Assembly: GCF_002872415.1 (NCBI RefSeq)
Contig: NZ_CP025704.1
Location: 3,746,310 to 3,810,309, forward strand
DNA: 64,000 nucleotides
DNA from: Bacteriovorax stolpii
Lineage (GTDB): Bacteria; Bdellovibrionota; Bacteriovoracia; Bacteriovoracales; Bacteriovoracaceae
Direction of reading: 5' to 3'
In this document: positions 1 to 8,418 of the stretch, one piece after another
Numbering within the stretch: the first letter of the stretch is position 1
Layout: the number at the start of each line of letters is the position of its first letter
The notes under the pieces: model-generated
What the model saw: the letters and a program-made list of their open reading frames with translations, nothing else
The model's database searches: none
What the model was told of the DNA's origin: nothing
Program-made: the position numbers and the translations under genes

Positions 1-334
1 ATAGCCATCTTAGCCCTTTAAAATGAAAGATATCATTCATAATGATGGCAAAGGTGCCATTGTATTTAAAAGGGTAATAAAGACAGAGAAGCGATAGTAA
101 AAAGACCCAGAGGATGCTCTTTTTATACTTAGGAAAGGCTGCCAAGGCATTACCCGCCAGGTAAGAAACAAGAGTAATCACCCCCATCAATGGGGTTAAA
201 AAGGGCTCGTAATAAAAATAAAAAAGTAAACTTCCATAAAGAAGGACGCGAATGCGAAAAACTTCATCTTTCTTTGAATAAAAAAGAACGAAAATGACAG
301 CGAGAAAAAATATATTAGCAAAAGTTATGGCCAA
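1..334 (-). CDS. MBOAT-family O-acyltransferase, N-terminal fragment (cut by window edge)
   Basis: The reading frame is open for 111 codons and runs off the window. It starts with TTG directly after the TAA of the ligase gene upstream, with AGAGG six bases before it, so the two genes are probably translationally coupled. The peptide is very hydrophobic, with at least three membrane segments separated by short basic stretches (YSKKDE, FPKYKKS). The run LLSLLCLYYPFKYNG resembles the N-terminal region of membrane-bound O-acyltransferases (DltB/AlgI type), where a Leu-rich helix ends in FKY. Such enzymes move acyl groups across the membrane onto cell-envelope polymers. The catalytic His region lies outside the window, so the family call rests on the N-terminus and on the ligase neighbour. 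Confidence 0.6.
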   Translation of the reverse strand, partial: MAITFANIFFLAVIFVLFYSKKDEVFRIRVLLYGSLLFYFYYEPFLTPLMGVITLVSYLAGNALAAFPKYKKSILWVFLLSLLCLYYPFKYNGTFAIIMNDIFHFKGLRWL

Positions 335-1714
335 TTAATTCCTCTTTGCTTGAAACAATAATTTAATTGCACCATGATCAGGCTTTCCTCTTTGGTTAAC
401 TGGAATTTTGTCACCGACTAAGAATTGTCCTGGAATTTTATAGGCCGACAAATGATGACGACAAAGCTCCTCGACACTAGCAACCTTTAAAGAAGAATTT
501 TTCGGAACAACCAGGCATCCAATCGCTTGATCCACTAGACCATCTGCCGATTTTAACCCTAGTGTATAACAATCCAGAACGTCTTGGTGCAACCTGATGA
601 CTCTATTGATTTCTTCCGGGTAAATTTTAACTCCCCCCAAGTTGATAACATTATCAGCACGCCCTTTAAGAATGATGTGCTCTGAAGAGATCTCCCCGAC
701 ATCACCGGTCTTAAACCAGCCATTTTCTAAAACTTTTTTAGTGGCTTCTGGGTCATTGTAATAACCACTCATCAAAGAAGCAGACTTAATCCAGATTTCT
801 CCCGTCTCTTCTGTCATTTTAATTTCAGCATCCCATGGCAAATCAAAAGTGCTTTCTTTATATCCTTGAGTGGTTTTTAAATCGCCGGCAATCCATGAAG
901 CTAATTCAGTCATCCCGTACATATTATGAAGCCTGATTCCATCCAGCCAACTGGTGGTGCTACTCCATGTGGCCTGATCGAGATTGGCCGAAGCACAAAA
1001 AACATCTTTTAAAGTTTTCTTTTTTGGTGATTCTCCAAAATGAGTCGCTATCTTTAGAATTGATGGAACTGAACTAAAGGTCGTTACTCTAAACTCATCA
1101 ATCAGACTGCCAAGCGATGTATAAATTTCCATCTGCCCACTCGGCGCCAAGATCACTTGATTTCCGGCCAACAATGGGAAGAGAAAATTAGAGATAAGTC
1201 CATGCCCGAAATTCAAAGGAAGCATGCACAATGTTTTTTCAAAAGATTGAGGAAGATTCTGTTGATAAAGAGCAAGCTTATTGGCCAGTGCTTTTTGAGT
1301 CAGTATAACTCCTTTGGGCCTGCCGCTTGATCCTGAAGTAAAAAGAATGAAAGCATCCTCTTTTGATGTCATAGTCGGAGTTAGGATTTTTTCTTCTCTT
1401 CCTCCTGAGAAAACAACGAGAGAAGGCTGCAAGCGATTTATAATTTCCTGAATTTCGTTTTCTGTAGACTGCGAAGATAAAGGGACAAGACATATTCCAA
1501 GGGCAAGCCCTGCTAGTAGATACTCACAAAGAAGTTCTGAATTTGGCAGGCACAAAACAAGTTTATGTCCCGGACCTAACCCCTGCAATAATAATTGGTG
1601 TTTGCGTTTTTCAATTTTCTGAATGAGCGAATGTGAAATAACATTTTTTTTATCTTTTAAAAAAAGAATGCTTTCATTACCTAAGTTTTTTAAAATGTCT
1701 TCTTTGAACTGCAT
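335..1714 (-). CDS. AMP-forming acyl/aminoacyl ligase (ANL superfamily)
   Basis: Adenylates a carboxylic acid and transfers it to CoA or a carrier-protein thiol. The 459 residues carry the ANL motifs in order: the phosphate loop FTSGSSGRPKG near residue 125, YGMTELASW near 266, TGDVGE near 337, the hinge motif GRADNVINLGG near 352, and the catalytic Lys in NQRGKPD near 447. It is shorter than typical acyl-CoA synthetases (about 500-550), closer to DltA in size. The next gene, starting at the base after this stop, encodes an MBOAT-type acyltransferase. A ligase plus MBOAT pair recalls dltA-dltB, so acylation or aminoacylation of an envelope polymer is a reasonable inference; a generic fatty acyl-CoA synthetase is the alternative. 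Confidence 0.8.
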   Translation of the reverse strand: MQFKEDILKNLGNESILFLKDKKNVISHSLIQKIEKRKHQLLLQGLGPGHKLVLCLPNSELLCEYLLAGLALGICLVPLSSQSTENEIQEIINRLQPSLVVFSGGREEKILTPTMTSKEDAFILFTSGSSGRPKGVILTQKALANKLALYQQNLPQSFEKTLCMLPLNFGHGLISNFLFPLLAGNQVILAPSGQMEIYTSLGSLIDEFRVTTFSSVPSILKIATHFGESPKKKTLKDVFCASANLDQATWSSTTSWLDGIRLHNMYGMTELASWIAGDLKTTQGYKESTFDLPWDAEIKMTEETGEIWIKSASLMSGYYNDPEATKKVLENGWFKTGDVGEISSEHIILKGRADNVINLGGVKIYPEEINRVIRLHQDVLDCYTLGLKSADGLVDQAIGCLVVPKNSSLKVASVEELCRHHLSAYKIPGQFLVGDKIPVNQRGKPDHGAIKLLFQAKRN

Positions 1715-1800
1715 TCCATCGCTCTTTCAAATCACTTTACATGAATAAGTTTTGTTGCCAAAATCTTAAAGTCTCTTCATTTTAGCAGGGAATTGTAGTT

Positions 1801-2817
1801 ATGGTTAACTTTTTGCTCGCTTGTTTTATTTCTCTTGGCTTCGCTCAAACAACTCCTCCACGAGTTATTAAAGTTGGTTCTTCACCTGTTGTAAGTTCAG
1901 CTGGAATTTACCTGGCACAAGAGCGCGGCTACTTTAAAGAGCAAGGCCTCGAAGTTGATATCACTGACTTTAACAATTCAAGTGCCTCAATGACGGCGCT
2001 ACTTTCAAAAGGTGAATTAGATGTCGGTGCCGGAAACCTCGTGTCTGCACACTTTAATGCCATCAACATGGGACAAAAGTTTAAATTAGTTGCCGATAAA
2101 GGACATCTTGAGAAGAAAAAAGACTATATTGCTCTTCTTGTAAGAGCTGACCATATTACTTCTGGACGTTATAAGACACCTAAAGACCTTAAAGGTTTTA
2201 AGATGGGGCTAACTTCTCTTGATGGAGTTTCTCAACAAATCGTGGCCGAAAGAATCCTTATTAAAAATGGTCTACAACCAAGTGATGTCGAATTTGTTAA
2301 ACTCTCATATGCCGAAATGAATAATGCTCTTAAGGCAAAACTCATCGATGCAACTATTCAAATCGAGCCATTCTTAACCAAAGCAGTTCTGGAAGGATTT
2401 GCGCAAAATGTACTTCCCGCTACAGATGTTCACCCATATCAACAAAGCGCTGCTCTTCTTTACTCTCAAAATTTTATTGAAAAAGACCATGACCTGGCAG
2501 TGAAGTTCATGGTGGCCTACTTAAAAGGTGTCCGCGATTACAACAACGCTTTTGAAAAAGGAAAAGATAAAGACAAAGTTATCGCTGATCTTAAAAAGAC
2601 TTTAAAAATTGAAGACGACAATGTTTGGAATAAAATGATCATGGTTGGCCTTGATAGTGATGGAAAGCTAAATGAGGCAGCCTTAAAAGAAGATATGGAA
2701 TGGTATTTAAATAAGAAATACATTACGGCGCTTCCGGCAATGACTGAATTGGTAGATAATAAGTTTGCTAAAGCGGCGGCTTTGGAATTGAACAAAAAAG
2801 TTAAAAAGAAGAAATAA
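1801..2817 (+). CDS. ABC transporter substrate-binding protein, NMT1/SsuA-like
   Basis: Periplasmic receptor of an importer encoded with the next two genes. The 338-residue protein starts with a short hydrophobic export signal ending near GFA-QTT, although its n-region lacks positive charge. The mature part has the NMT1/THI5 layout: KVGSSPVVSSAGIYLAQERGY near residue 25, an EVDITDF strand, and a GELDVGAGN loop. Relatives bind thiamine precursors, riboflavin, taurine or alkanesulfonates; the ligand cannot be read from sequence. An AGGGA ribosome binding site precedes the ATG. The C-terminus is Lys-rich (KKVKKKK). The stop overlaps the ATPase start by one base, so the three genes form one operon. 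Confidence 0.88.
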   Translation: MVNFLLACFISLGFAQTTPPRVIKVGSSPVVSSAGIYLAQERGYFKEQGLEVDITDFNNSSASMTALLSKGELDVGAGNLVSAHFNAINMGQKFKLVADKGHLEKKKDYIALLVRADHITSGRYKTPKDLKGFKMGLTSLDGVSQQIVAERILIKNGLQPSDVEFVKLSYAEMNNALKAKLIDATIQIEPFLTKAVLEGFAQNVLPATDVHPYQQSAALLYSQNFIEKDHDLAVKFMVAYLKGVRDYNNAFEKGKDKDKVIADLKKTLKIEDDNVWNKMIMVGLDSDGKLNEAALKEDMEWYLNKKYITALPAMTELVDNKFAKAAALELNKKVKKKK

Positions 2818-3530
2818 TGACTCAAGAATCAATTATCTTAAAGGACATTTCCTTTTTTTATGGAACCAATAAGATTCTTGATGGGTTAAATTTAACTATT
2901 AAAAAAGGATCCATCCACTCACTCATCGGCAAAAGTGGGGTTGGTAAATCGCTGACCCTTAAATTGATGGCCTCACTGCTTCCTCTCAATTCTGGCGAGA
3001 TACTTAATCTTCCTAAAAAAATCAGCTTTGCTTTTCAACAATCTCCGCTCATTCCTTGGTTATCAGTTGAAGACAATTTAAAAGTCTGCTCAAAAAATCA
3101 CGGCGAAATCTTTCAATACCTAGAGGCCTTCAAACTCGACTCTATTGCCTCTCTTTATCCTGCCCAGCTTTCTGGGGGGATGATTCAAAAGGTAAATATA
3201 CTACGATGCTTTTTAGGATCTCCCGATCTCATTTTAATGGATGAGCCTTTTGTGCATATTGACTCCATTCAAAAGGAAGACCTTCACCATTTTTTACTCC
3301 AGCTTTGGAAAAAAAATCGCCCTACAATTCTTTTTGTTACCCACGACATTGATGAAGCCATTTTTCTTTCTCAAGAAATTTCTCTGTATGGGAAAAAAGA
3401 GAAAAAGATTGTTGATCAGGTTATGATTGGTGACTTAAAAGGAAGTGTTTTAGAACTAAAAAAATCGGCTTTTTATCAGCAGTCTTTTTCACACATTTAC
3501 ACTCATCTAAAAGAAGAGGAAGAGCTATGA
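2817..3530 (+). CDS. ABC transporter ATP-binding protein, SsuB/TauB-like
   Basis: Cytoplasmic ATPase of the importer. Visible motifs in the 237 residues: Walker A GKSGVGKS at about 38-45, a Q-loop AFQQSP near 72, the signature LSGGM at about 118-122 (the usual Q is M), Walker B LILMDEP at about 138-144, and the switch His in VTHDIDEA near 174. It is slightly short for the family, with a brief C-terminal tail. It starts inside the stop of the binding-protein gene and overlaps the permease gene by four bases (ATGA), a strong sign of translational coupling. Confidence 0.92.
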   Translation: MTQESIILKDISFFYGTNKILDGLNLTIKKGSIHSLIGKSGVGKSLTLKLMASLLPLNSGEILNLPKKISFAFQQSPLIPWLSVEDNLKVCSKNHGEIFQYLEAFKLDSIASLYPAQLSGGMIQKVNILRCFLGSPDLILMDEPFVHIDSIQKEDLHHFLLQLWKKNRPTILFVTHDIDEAIFLSQEISLYGKKEKKIVDQVMIGDLKGSVLELKKSAFYQQSFSHIYTHLKEEEEL

Positions 3531-4267
3531 AAAACTTCCTACTTTCTACTCTGACGATTCTCCTAATGGCGCTTCTTTGGGAGTTATTGGCCTTTAAGCA
3601 GATCGTTGATGTTCAGTTTTTTCCACCGCCACATCTTTTCATCGCCAAGATGTTTGAACTTCTAAAAGGTGACTTCTTTCACAACGATTTATGCAATAGC
3701 CTCTGGCGCTTTTTTCTGGCCAGTCTTATCAGCATTCCACTCGCTTGCTTTTTAGGACTTGAGGCCGGGGCTTCAAAAATCGCTGATCGAATCATTAATC
3801 CTTTTCTCGCTTTGACTTATCCTCTTCCAAAAGTTGCAATCTTTCCTTTAATCCTACTTATCTTTGGGCTTGGTGATTCATCGAAAGTGATTTTGATTGC
3901 TATTGGGATGTTCTACTTGATTTATATTAACGTAAGAAATGGAACGAAAAGAATACTAACTTCTCCTTTGATGGACATCGTCCATGTTTATAAAATTTCT
4001 GGTTGGAACTATTACTATCATTTCCTTTTAAAAGGAATCTTCAGGGATTTTCTTGTTGGCCTAAAAGCAGCGCTGGGATATGGTCTACTCTTGGTTGTCG
4101 TGAGTGAATTTAGCGTCAGCAAAAATGGTATTGGGCATTTTATCTGGCAAGCCTGGGATCAGTTCAGGATTATTGATATGTATGCTGGAGTCCTGATTCT
4201 TTGCCTTCTGGGACTTTGTTTTTCTTACGTGCTTGATACAATCATTGATAAGTGGACTAGAACCTAG
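3527..4267 (+). CDS. ABC transporter permease, SsuC/TauC-like
   Basis: Membrane subunit of the importer, 246 residues with about six hydrophobic helices. The BPD_transp_1 coupling region is recognisable around LEAGASKIADRIINP (about residues 82-96) and again in the stretch around VYKISGWNYYYHF, near the positions where SsuC-type permeases contact the ATPase. The first helix is an uncleaved signal anchor (FLLSTLTILLMALLWELLAF). Its 3' end overlaps the convergent DOPA-dioxygenase-like gene by 11 bases, which leaves no room for a separate terminator between the two transcription units. Confidence 0.9.
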   Translation: MKNFLLSTLTILLMALLWELLAFKQIVDVQFFPPPHLFIAKMFELLKGDFFHNDLCNSLWRFFLASLISIPLACFLGLEAGASKIADRIINPFLALTYPLPKVAIFPLILLIFGLGDSSKVILIAIGMFYLIYINVRNGTKRILTSPLMDIVHVYKISGWNYYYHFLLKGIFRDFLVGLKAALGYGLLLVVVSEFSVSKNGIGHFIWQAWDQFRIIDMYAGVLILCLLGLCFSYVLDTIIDKWTRT

Positions 4268-4634
4268 AGTAATCCAGTTTTACTGAATCACCCAACCACA
4301 TTGCACCTTGAGTGTGATCATAATAATCATCGCCTGATAACGGATGAACAAGAACATTAAATGTCCCCCTTTCTTTCATTAGCCACAGGACAACTTCGGT
4401 AAAAATATCTTGAGGAAAGTTTGCCTCAAACATCGGCATTGGGTGTGGTCCTATAGGAACATCAATCATATCACCCACAAAAAATGTTACGTCTTTGAAG
4501 TGAGTCTTAATTTTATCCCTTAGCATTGTCGCTGCTTCAATTTCTTCGACCTTAAAATAAATGTGAGCATCGAACTCGCGAGGAAACCCCACCGGTAGGA
4601 GTTTTGAATTTACTTTGAAGTTTCTCGTTTCCAT
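4257..4634 (-). CDS. DOPA 4,5-dioxygenase-like protein
   Basis: A 125-residue single-domain protein of the DOPA_dioxygen family, named after fungal and plant extradiol enzymes that cleave DOPA; bacterial members are mostly uncharacterised. Family landmarks are FDAHIYF near residue 20, VGDMIDVPIGPHPMPMFE near 53, NVLVHPLSGDDYYDHT near 93 and AMWLG near 111. The conserved His residues of these motifs (HIYF, GPHP, VHP, DHT) are probable metal ligands. It lies directly downstream of csaA on the same strand. The family is recognised with fair certainty; the substrate here is unknown. Confidence 0.8.
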   Translation of the reverse strand: METRNFKVNSKLLPVGFPREFDAHIYFKVEEIEAATMLRDKIKTHFKDVTFFVGDMIDVPIGPHPMPMFEANFPQDIFTEVVLWLMKERGTFNVLVHPLSGDDYYDHTQGAMWLGDSVKLDYSRF

Positions 4635-4967
4635 CTACTTTAACCTTGCTCCATTGGGCACGTCTTGATCAACTGTGGCCAGCACCACATCTGTATCATT
4701 GCGGTAAAATCCCGTCACCAGGATTTCCGACATAAATTTCCCAACCTGTCGCGGAGGAAAATTAACAACGGCTAAAACCTTCTTTCCCACTAATTCTTCT
4801 CGTTTATAAACAATCGTGATTTGTGCACTCGACTTCTTGATCCCAAGCTCCGGTCCCAAGTCTACCCATAATTTATAAGCAGATCTTTTTGCTTCCGGAA
4901 ATTCTTCTGTCTGAACAATTGTACCAACACGAATGTCGACTTTTTCAAAATCTTCCCATGAAATCAT
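4635..4967 (-). CDS. csaA: CsaA-like tRNA-binding protein
   Basis: Small OB-fold protein of the EMAP/tRNA-binding family, reported to act as a chaperone in Bacillus and related to E. coli YgjH. The core matches CsaA well: WEDFEKVDIRVGTI at the start, EFPEAKRSAYKLWVDLG, IKKSSAQIT, VNFPPRQVGKFMSEILVTG and the C-terminal VPNGARLK. I chose the ATG giving MISWEDF because GGAG lies nine bases upstream and the product is then 110 residues, the usual family length. A start 33 bases further upstream (TTG) would sit at the terminator hairpin of the preceding gene and lacks a ribosome binding site. Confidence 0.88.
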   Translation of the reverse strand: MISWEDFEKVDIRVGTIVQTEEFPEAKRSAYKLWVDLGPELGIKKSSAQITIVYKREELVGKKVLAVVNFPPRQVGKFMSEILVTGFYRNDTDVVLATVDQDVPNGARLK

Positions 4968-4999
4968 AAGTGGTTTCTCCATAAGACCATTTAAACGCA

Positions 5000-5023
5000 A
5001 AAACCTCGCATGAGCGAGGTTTT
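5000..5023 (-). terminator. Rho-independent terminator of the 5048 gene
   Basis: A perfect 10-base inverted repeat AAAACCTCGC / GCGAGGTTTT with a four-base loop. Read on the minus strand it is followed by a T-run, and it lies 25 bases past the stop of the exported-protein gene. It separates that gene from csaA. Confidence 0.85.
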
Positions 5024-5047
5024 CGTGTTGTTTATTGAGTTTTTATT

Positions 5048-6064
5048 TTAGAAGTTGAAGCCTTGAGTTTCTGCTGTTTCTTTAATTTCATCAGCACTTA
5101 GGATTTTTACCGGCTCATAGTTCTCAACGTTTTCTGCCATCTCTCTTCTTTCTTCTACTACTTCGTTTTGGGCCATTTCTTGAATCTTTTGTTCTTCTTG
5201 CTCAAAGTAGTTATCATTTTGTTCAGCATCTTTTTGTTCAATTCTTTCGAGCTCACCAGCAGTTACGAAGTTCAACATTGCACCTGCAAGTGGACCAGTT
5301 ACGAAACTTAATCTGTATCCATCTTTACCATTGTTGAAGATTACACCAGAAACTTCTTCACCATCTACGTCAGCTTTAAATGATCCACCATCTAAAAGTT
5401 GAGCGCTGGCGATGTCGATGCTTTGAACTTCACCGTTAGTATTTGTTAAAGATACACTTAGTCCTTCAATCGATTTTTTTGTTAAAGTCATTTCGCCAGA
5501 GATGTCTGAACCAGAAAGAATCTTGTTAGACTTTGACTGGTTAAGCGCTCTTTCAAGTACCAGTTCAACTTCTTCAGCAACTGCTACTTCTGCTTTTTTC
5601 TCTCTAATCATTCTCGCTTCAATGATTTCAAAACCGTTACCCATCTTTTTAAAGATAGCGATTGTTCCAAAATCAGAAAGAAGAGAGATCTTGTAAACCA
5701 GGTCTCTATCGTTATTAACCATTACACTTGAAGTCCCAACTAATTTCAGTGGTACAACAATGTTCTTCTTAGAATCTTCCGGGTTATTTAACTTATCGTA
5801 AGTTACGACTTCATCGCTTCCTACAATACGAGTGATTTCCCATTTACCGTTAACCTTAAAGGCTTCCGACATCTCTACCTTCATAATTGCGATCCTCATT
5901 GAAGGTGCAACATCTGAAGCTAAACTTCTTTCTACCGGAAGTTCTTCTAGAGCATGCTTTCTACTTACGGTGCGTGAATTAATATCTTTAATTGTACCAG
6001 CTAGAACCACAGAACCTAAGCTCAGGATTGCGATGATGGCCTTTTTAGATGTTAAAACTTTCAT
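5048..6064 (-). CDS. exported protein of unknown function
   Basis: I do not recognise this 338-residue protein. It begins with a clear secretion signal (MKVLTSKKAIIAILSLGSVV, then LAG), so a periplasmic or surface location is likely; no lipobox Cys is present. The middle (about residues 185-265) is rich in short beta-type segments such as GEMTLTKKS and GVIFNNGKDGYRLSFVTG. The last 70 residues are acidic and Glu/Gln-rich (EQEEQKIQEMAQNEVVEERR) and probably helical or disordered. A strong hairpin terminator follows it, so it is probably monocistronic. About 195 bases upstream separate it from the small RHH-like gene. Confidence 0.75.
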   Translation of the reverse strand: MKVLTSKKAIIAILSLGSVVLAGTIKDINSRTVSRKHALEELPVERSLASDVAPSMRIAIMKVEMSEAFKVNGKWEITRIVGSDEVVTYDKLNNPEDSKKNIVVPLKLVGTSSVMVNNDRDLVYKISLLSDFGTIAIFKKMGNGFEIIEARMIREKKAEVAVAEEVELVLERALNQSKSNKILSGSDISGEMTLTKKSIEGLSVSLTNTNGEVQSIDIASAQLLDGGSFKADVDGEEVSGVIFNNGKDGYRLSFVTGPLAGAMLNFVTAGELERIEQKDAEQNDNYFEQEEQKIQEMAQNEVVEERREMAENVENYEPVKILSADEIKETAETQGFNF

Positions 6065-6208
6065 AACCGTTCCCCTTAATTGTTTGAGCTTTAAGGAGCA
6101 AGGATGATGCCATGTTTCAAAACACTTTAATCGGGTATTTTAGAGGGTAAGCTACTGAATTTAAATGTATGTTTTTTGGACAGTGAAAAGGAAGTGATTA
6201 GATTTTAA

Positions 6209-6247
6209 ACACCCTGGCTATAACATTTACATGCTACGGCCAGGTGT
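6209..6247 (-). terminator. possible terminator hairpin after the small RHH-like gene
   Basis: Inverted repeat ACACC-C-TGGC / GCCAGGTGT with one bulged base and a 20-base loop, followed on the minus strand by TTTAAAAT. The large loop and weak T-run make it only a candidate. Confidence 0.35.
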
Positions 6248-6260
6248 CTATATTTTAGAC

Positions 6261-6452
6261 TTATTCTGATTTCGAAGACTTAACATCCCAGTCTGAGTGA
6301 GATGAGCGGTATCTCTTCATAGCGATTACCACCATATCTTCAACTGATAGACCTGAAGCTTTGCTCATTCTCTCGAATGATTCCACCACGTCTTTCTCGA
6401 TTTTAACGTTTAATTCTTTAAGTTCGCCTTGATTGTGCACCTGACTTTTCAT
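6261..6452 (-). CDS. small protein, ribbon-helix-helix-like
   Basis: A 63-residue protein with a good ribosome binding site (GGAG, five bases before ATG). The pattern LKELNVKIEKDVVESFERMSK followed by GLSVEDMVVIAMKRY fits a beta strand plus two helices, as in Arc/CopG/MetJ-type ribbon-helix-helix DNA-binding proteins, where the second helix often begins with (L)S.ED. The N-terminal dozen and the Ser-rich C-terminal dozen residues are probably flexible. No toxin gene is adjacent, so there is no support for an antitoxin role; a small regulator is the best guess. Confidence 0.65.
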   Translation of the reverse strand: MKSQVHNQGELKELNVKIEKDVVESFERMSKASGLSVEDMVVIAMKRYRSSHSDWDVKSSKSE

Positions 6453-6504
6453 AGTTTCTCCAATGTATCACTTATAAAAACCATGAAATTCTAATGCTCT
6501 CGCC

Positions 6505-7044
6505 TTAGTTTTGGAACACCTTTATTGCTCTTTTTTTACGTAAGGATACAAGGGCATGAGTGACCTCAAAATCCATTAACTTACTGTATTTATAGATATC
6601 ACTGACATTACACCACTCGCTAATCACTGCCAGGACGTCAAACTCCTGCGGGGTAATATCCTCTTTAGAGACAATAACCTCAGGGTCAATGACCAGTTTT
6701 AGGTGGGCTGCCGGGCGAAGCTTTTTAGCTGAAAGATATTCCTGAAAATGTTTTTGAGCTTCAAGTTTGATTTCTTCAAAAGCAATTCTCATTGTCAGCA
6801 CTTCGGCCGGAAGGACTTCCGGCTCGACAATAAATTTGAAATTTTCGTTGGATTCGACGTCGTCGAAGATCATTTTTAAAAGGGCCTTCTTGCCTTTGAG
6901 CTCTCTGATTTGAGCGCCGACAATGAGACCTTCTTGTTGATAGATGACTCCAAGAAACTGGCCATTTTCTTTTGAGAGAAGATTAATCTTTCCCGTAAAT
7001 CCGAATGAGGCCTGTTCTTTTAAAACGTCTATCAAGTTATTCAT
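6505..7044 (-). CDS. DUF4388/PATAN-like protein with a C-terminal helical domain
   Basis: A 179-residue cytoplasmic protein with no signal peptide. The N-terminal half matches the PATAN/DUF4388 pattern: a Phe-Gly start (ASFGFTGKINLLSKENG), then GVIYQQEGLIVGAQIRELKG, an Ala-rich helix (KKALLKMIFDD), and NFKFIVEP. This domain occurs in regulators of Bdellovibrionota and myxobacteria, often linked to response-regulator or gliding systems. The C-terminal part (about 130-179: EDITPQEFDVLAVISEWCN, ALVSLRKKRAIKV) looks like a winged-helix fold as in other DUF4388 proteins. Its partner proteins are not evident here. Confidence 0.65.
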   Translation of the reverse strand: MNNLIDVLKEQASFGFTGKINLLSKENGQFLGVIYQQEGLIVGAQIRELKGKKALLKMIFDDVESNENFKFIVEPEVLPAEVLTMRIAFEEIKLEAQKHFQEYLSAKKLRPAAHLKLVIDPEVIVSKEDITPQEFDVLAVISEWCNVSDIYKYSKLMDFEVTHALVSLRKKRAIKVFQN

Positions 7045-7064
7045 AACTCTATTCTAGTGCGAGT

Positions 7065-8237
7065 TTATGAAAAAAGTCTTTTAAAAAAACCTTTTGATTC
7101 ACCTTGAGGTTCGCCATTGAAACACTGGTTGATATTTTTCGCCAGCTGCATGTAAGCATTCCACACTGGACGGCCTTCATACTTCTTTTCATTCATGTAT
7201 GGCTTTCCTTGGTCTGATCCCTCGCGAAGAGCGATCTCTAAAGGAATTTCAGCTAAAAGATTAACGTTAAGTTCTTCAGCAGCTTTTTTAACTCCGCCTT
7301 CTCCGAAGATGAAATACTTTTTAGAAGTATTGTCGTCTGGAACGAAGTAACTCATGTTCTCAACCATTCCCAGCACAGGGACCTTTACCTGGTTGAACAT
7401 GTTAAGACCTTTTTTCGAATCAAGGATAGCTACTTCTTGTGGAGTTGAAACAACAATCGCTCCATCGATATCAGTCGCCTGAATCATTGAAAGCTGCATA
7501 TCACCTGTTCCCGGAGGAAGATCGATAATTAAGTAATCTAACCCTTCCCAAGCAACATCAAAAAGGAATTGGTTAAGAACTCCCCCAAGCATTGGCCCTC
7601 TCCAGATAACAGGATCTTTTTCATTGATAAAAAGACCGAAGCTGATGAATGGAATTCCATAAGCATCGATTGGAAGAATTTTTTTCTCTGGAGTCGCTCC
7701 TGGTTTTGCGCCTCTTTGATTAAGAAGCATAGGCATAGATGGCCCGTAGATATCCGCATCCAGAAGACCTACTTTTAATCCAAGATTTTTTAGAGCGAAA
7801 GCCAAGTTAACTGACACTGTCGATTTACCAACTCCACCTTTACATGAAGAAACGGCAATAACTTTTTTTGCACCAGCAACGTGTTTTTTATTTTGTCCAA
7901 CTGGACCATGGCCAGTTTTAATTTGAGCTGCGGCAGCTGCTGGTGCCGCTTTTGTTTCTGGCTTAGTAAAAGTTTTTCCAGCAAAAACGTCTGCTGAGTT
8001 TTCTGAAATTGTCAGAACCGTTACTTTGTCTGCCGAATAAGTTGGAGCGGCGATATTGACAACAAGTGTTTCGATCGCGCGCTTTTGTTCCGGTGTAATT
8101 CCATCGCGTTTATATTTAAATAACAGCTCATTTTGGTCTGCTTTTACTTCGACAATTCTTCCTTCTTCATGAAGAGTTTTGCCAGTATTTGGATTCACGA
8201 TAACTTTTAATTGATTTTGGATGTTTTCAATGGTCAT
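7065..8237 (-). CDS. Mrp/ApbC-family P-loop ATPase, lacking the CxxC motif
   Basis: Mrp/NBP35 proteins carry iron-sulfur clusters to target enzymes. The chosen ATG (MTIENIQNQL) has AGGGG just upstream and gives 390 residues; a start 96 bases further upstream has no such site. Residues 1-90 form a MIP18/DUF59-like domain, followed by an Ala-rich linker. The deviant Walker A SSCKGGVGKST is at about 131-140, then GLLDADIYGPSMP, VIWRGPMLGG and DLPPGTGD. In relatives, ENMS is followed within about ten residues by a CxxC pair that binds the cluster at the dimer interface. Here the stretch is ENMSYFVPDDNTSKKYFIFG, with no cysteine. Only two Cys remain in the protein, so cluster handling must differ or be lost. 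Confidence 0.88.
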   Translation of the reverse strand: MTIENIQNQLKVIVNPNTGKTLHEEGRIVEVKADQNELLFKYKRDGITPEQKRAIETLVVNIAAPTYSADKVTVLTISENSADVFAGKTFTKPETKAAPAAAAAQIKTGHGPVGQNKKHVAGAKKVIAVSSCKGGVGKSTVSVNLAFALKNLGLKVGLLDADIYGPSMPMLLNQRGAKPGATPEKKILPIDAYGIPFISFGLFINEKDPVIWRGPMLGGVLNQFLFDVAWEGLDYLIIDLPPGTGDMQLSMIQATDIDGAIVVSTPQEVAILDSKKGLNMFNQVKVPVLGMVENMSYFVPDDNTSKKYFIFGEGGVKKAAEELNVNLLAEIPLEIALREGSDQGKPYMNEKKYEGRPVWNAYMQLAKNINQCFNGEPQGESKGFFKRLFS

Positions 8238-8418
8238 AAAGGCCCCTAAATTTTGATTTTTTCCAAGGCTATTTATACCTGAAGAGCTACGATTGTTAAA
8301 GGTTTTCCAATGGCTGATGGGACTCGTCAACAATTGTCAGGGTGTTTCAATTTTTCCTAGGAGCGCGCGCCTTTATACACTAAAATAAAAGTATATTTTG
8401 AATGCTTTAGGGGATCTC

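Noticed and set aside
4448..4463. GGTCCTATAGGAAC in the DOPA-dioxygenase-like gene, similar to the mnmE repeat core
   Set aside because: It encodes the family-conserved VPIGPHP motif, so the resemblance is explained by protein constraint and is probably coincidence.
8238..8333. N-terminal extension of the Mrp ATPase
   Set aside because: The extra 32 residues show no family similarity and the internal ATG has a good ribosome binding site.
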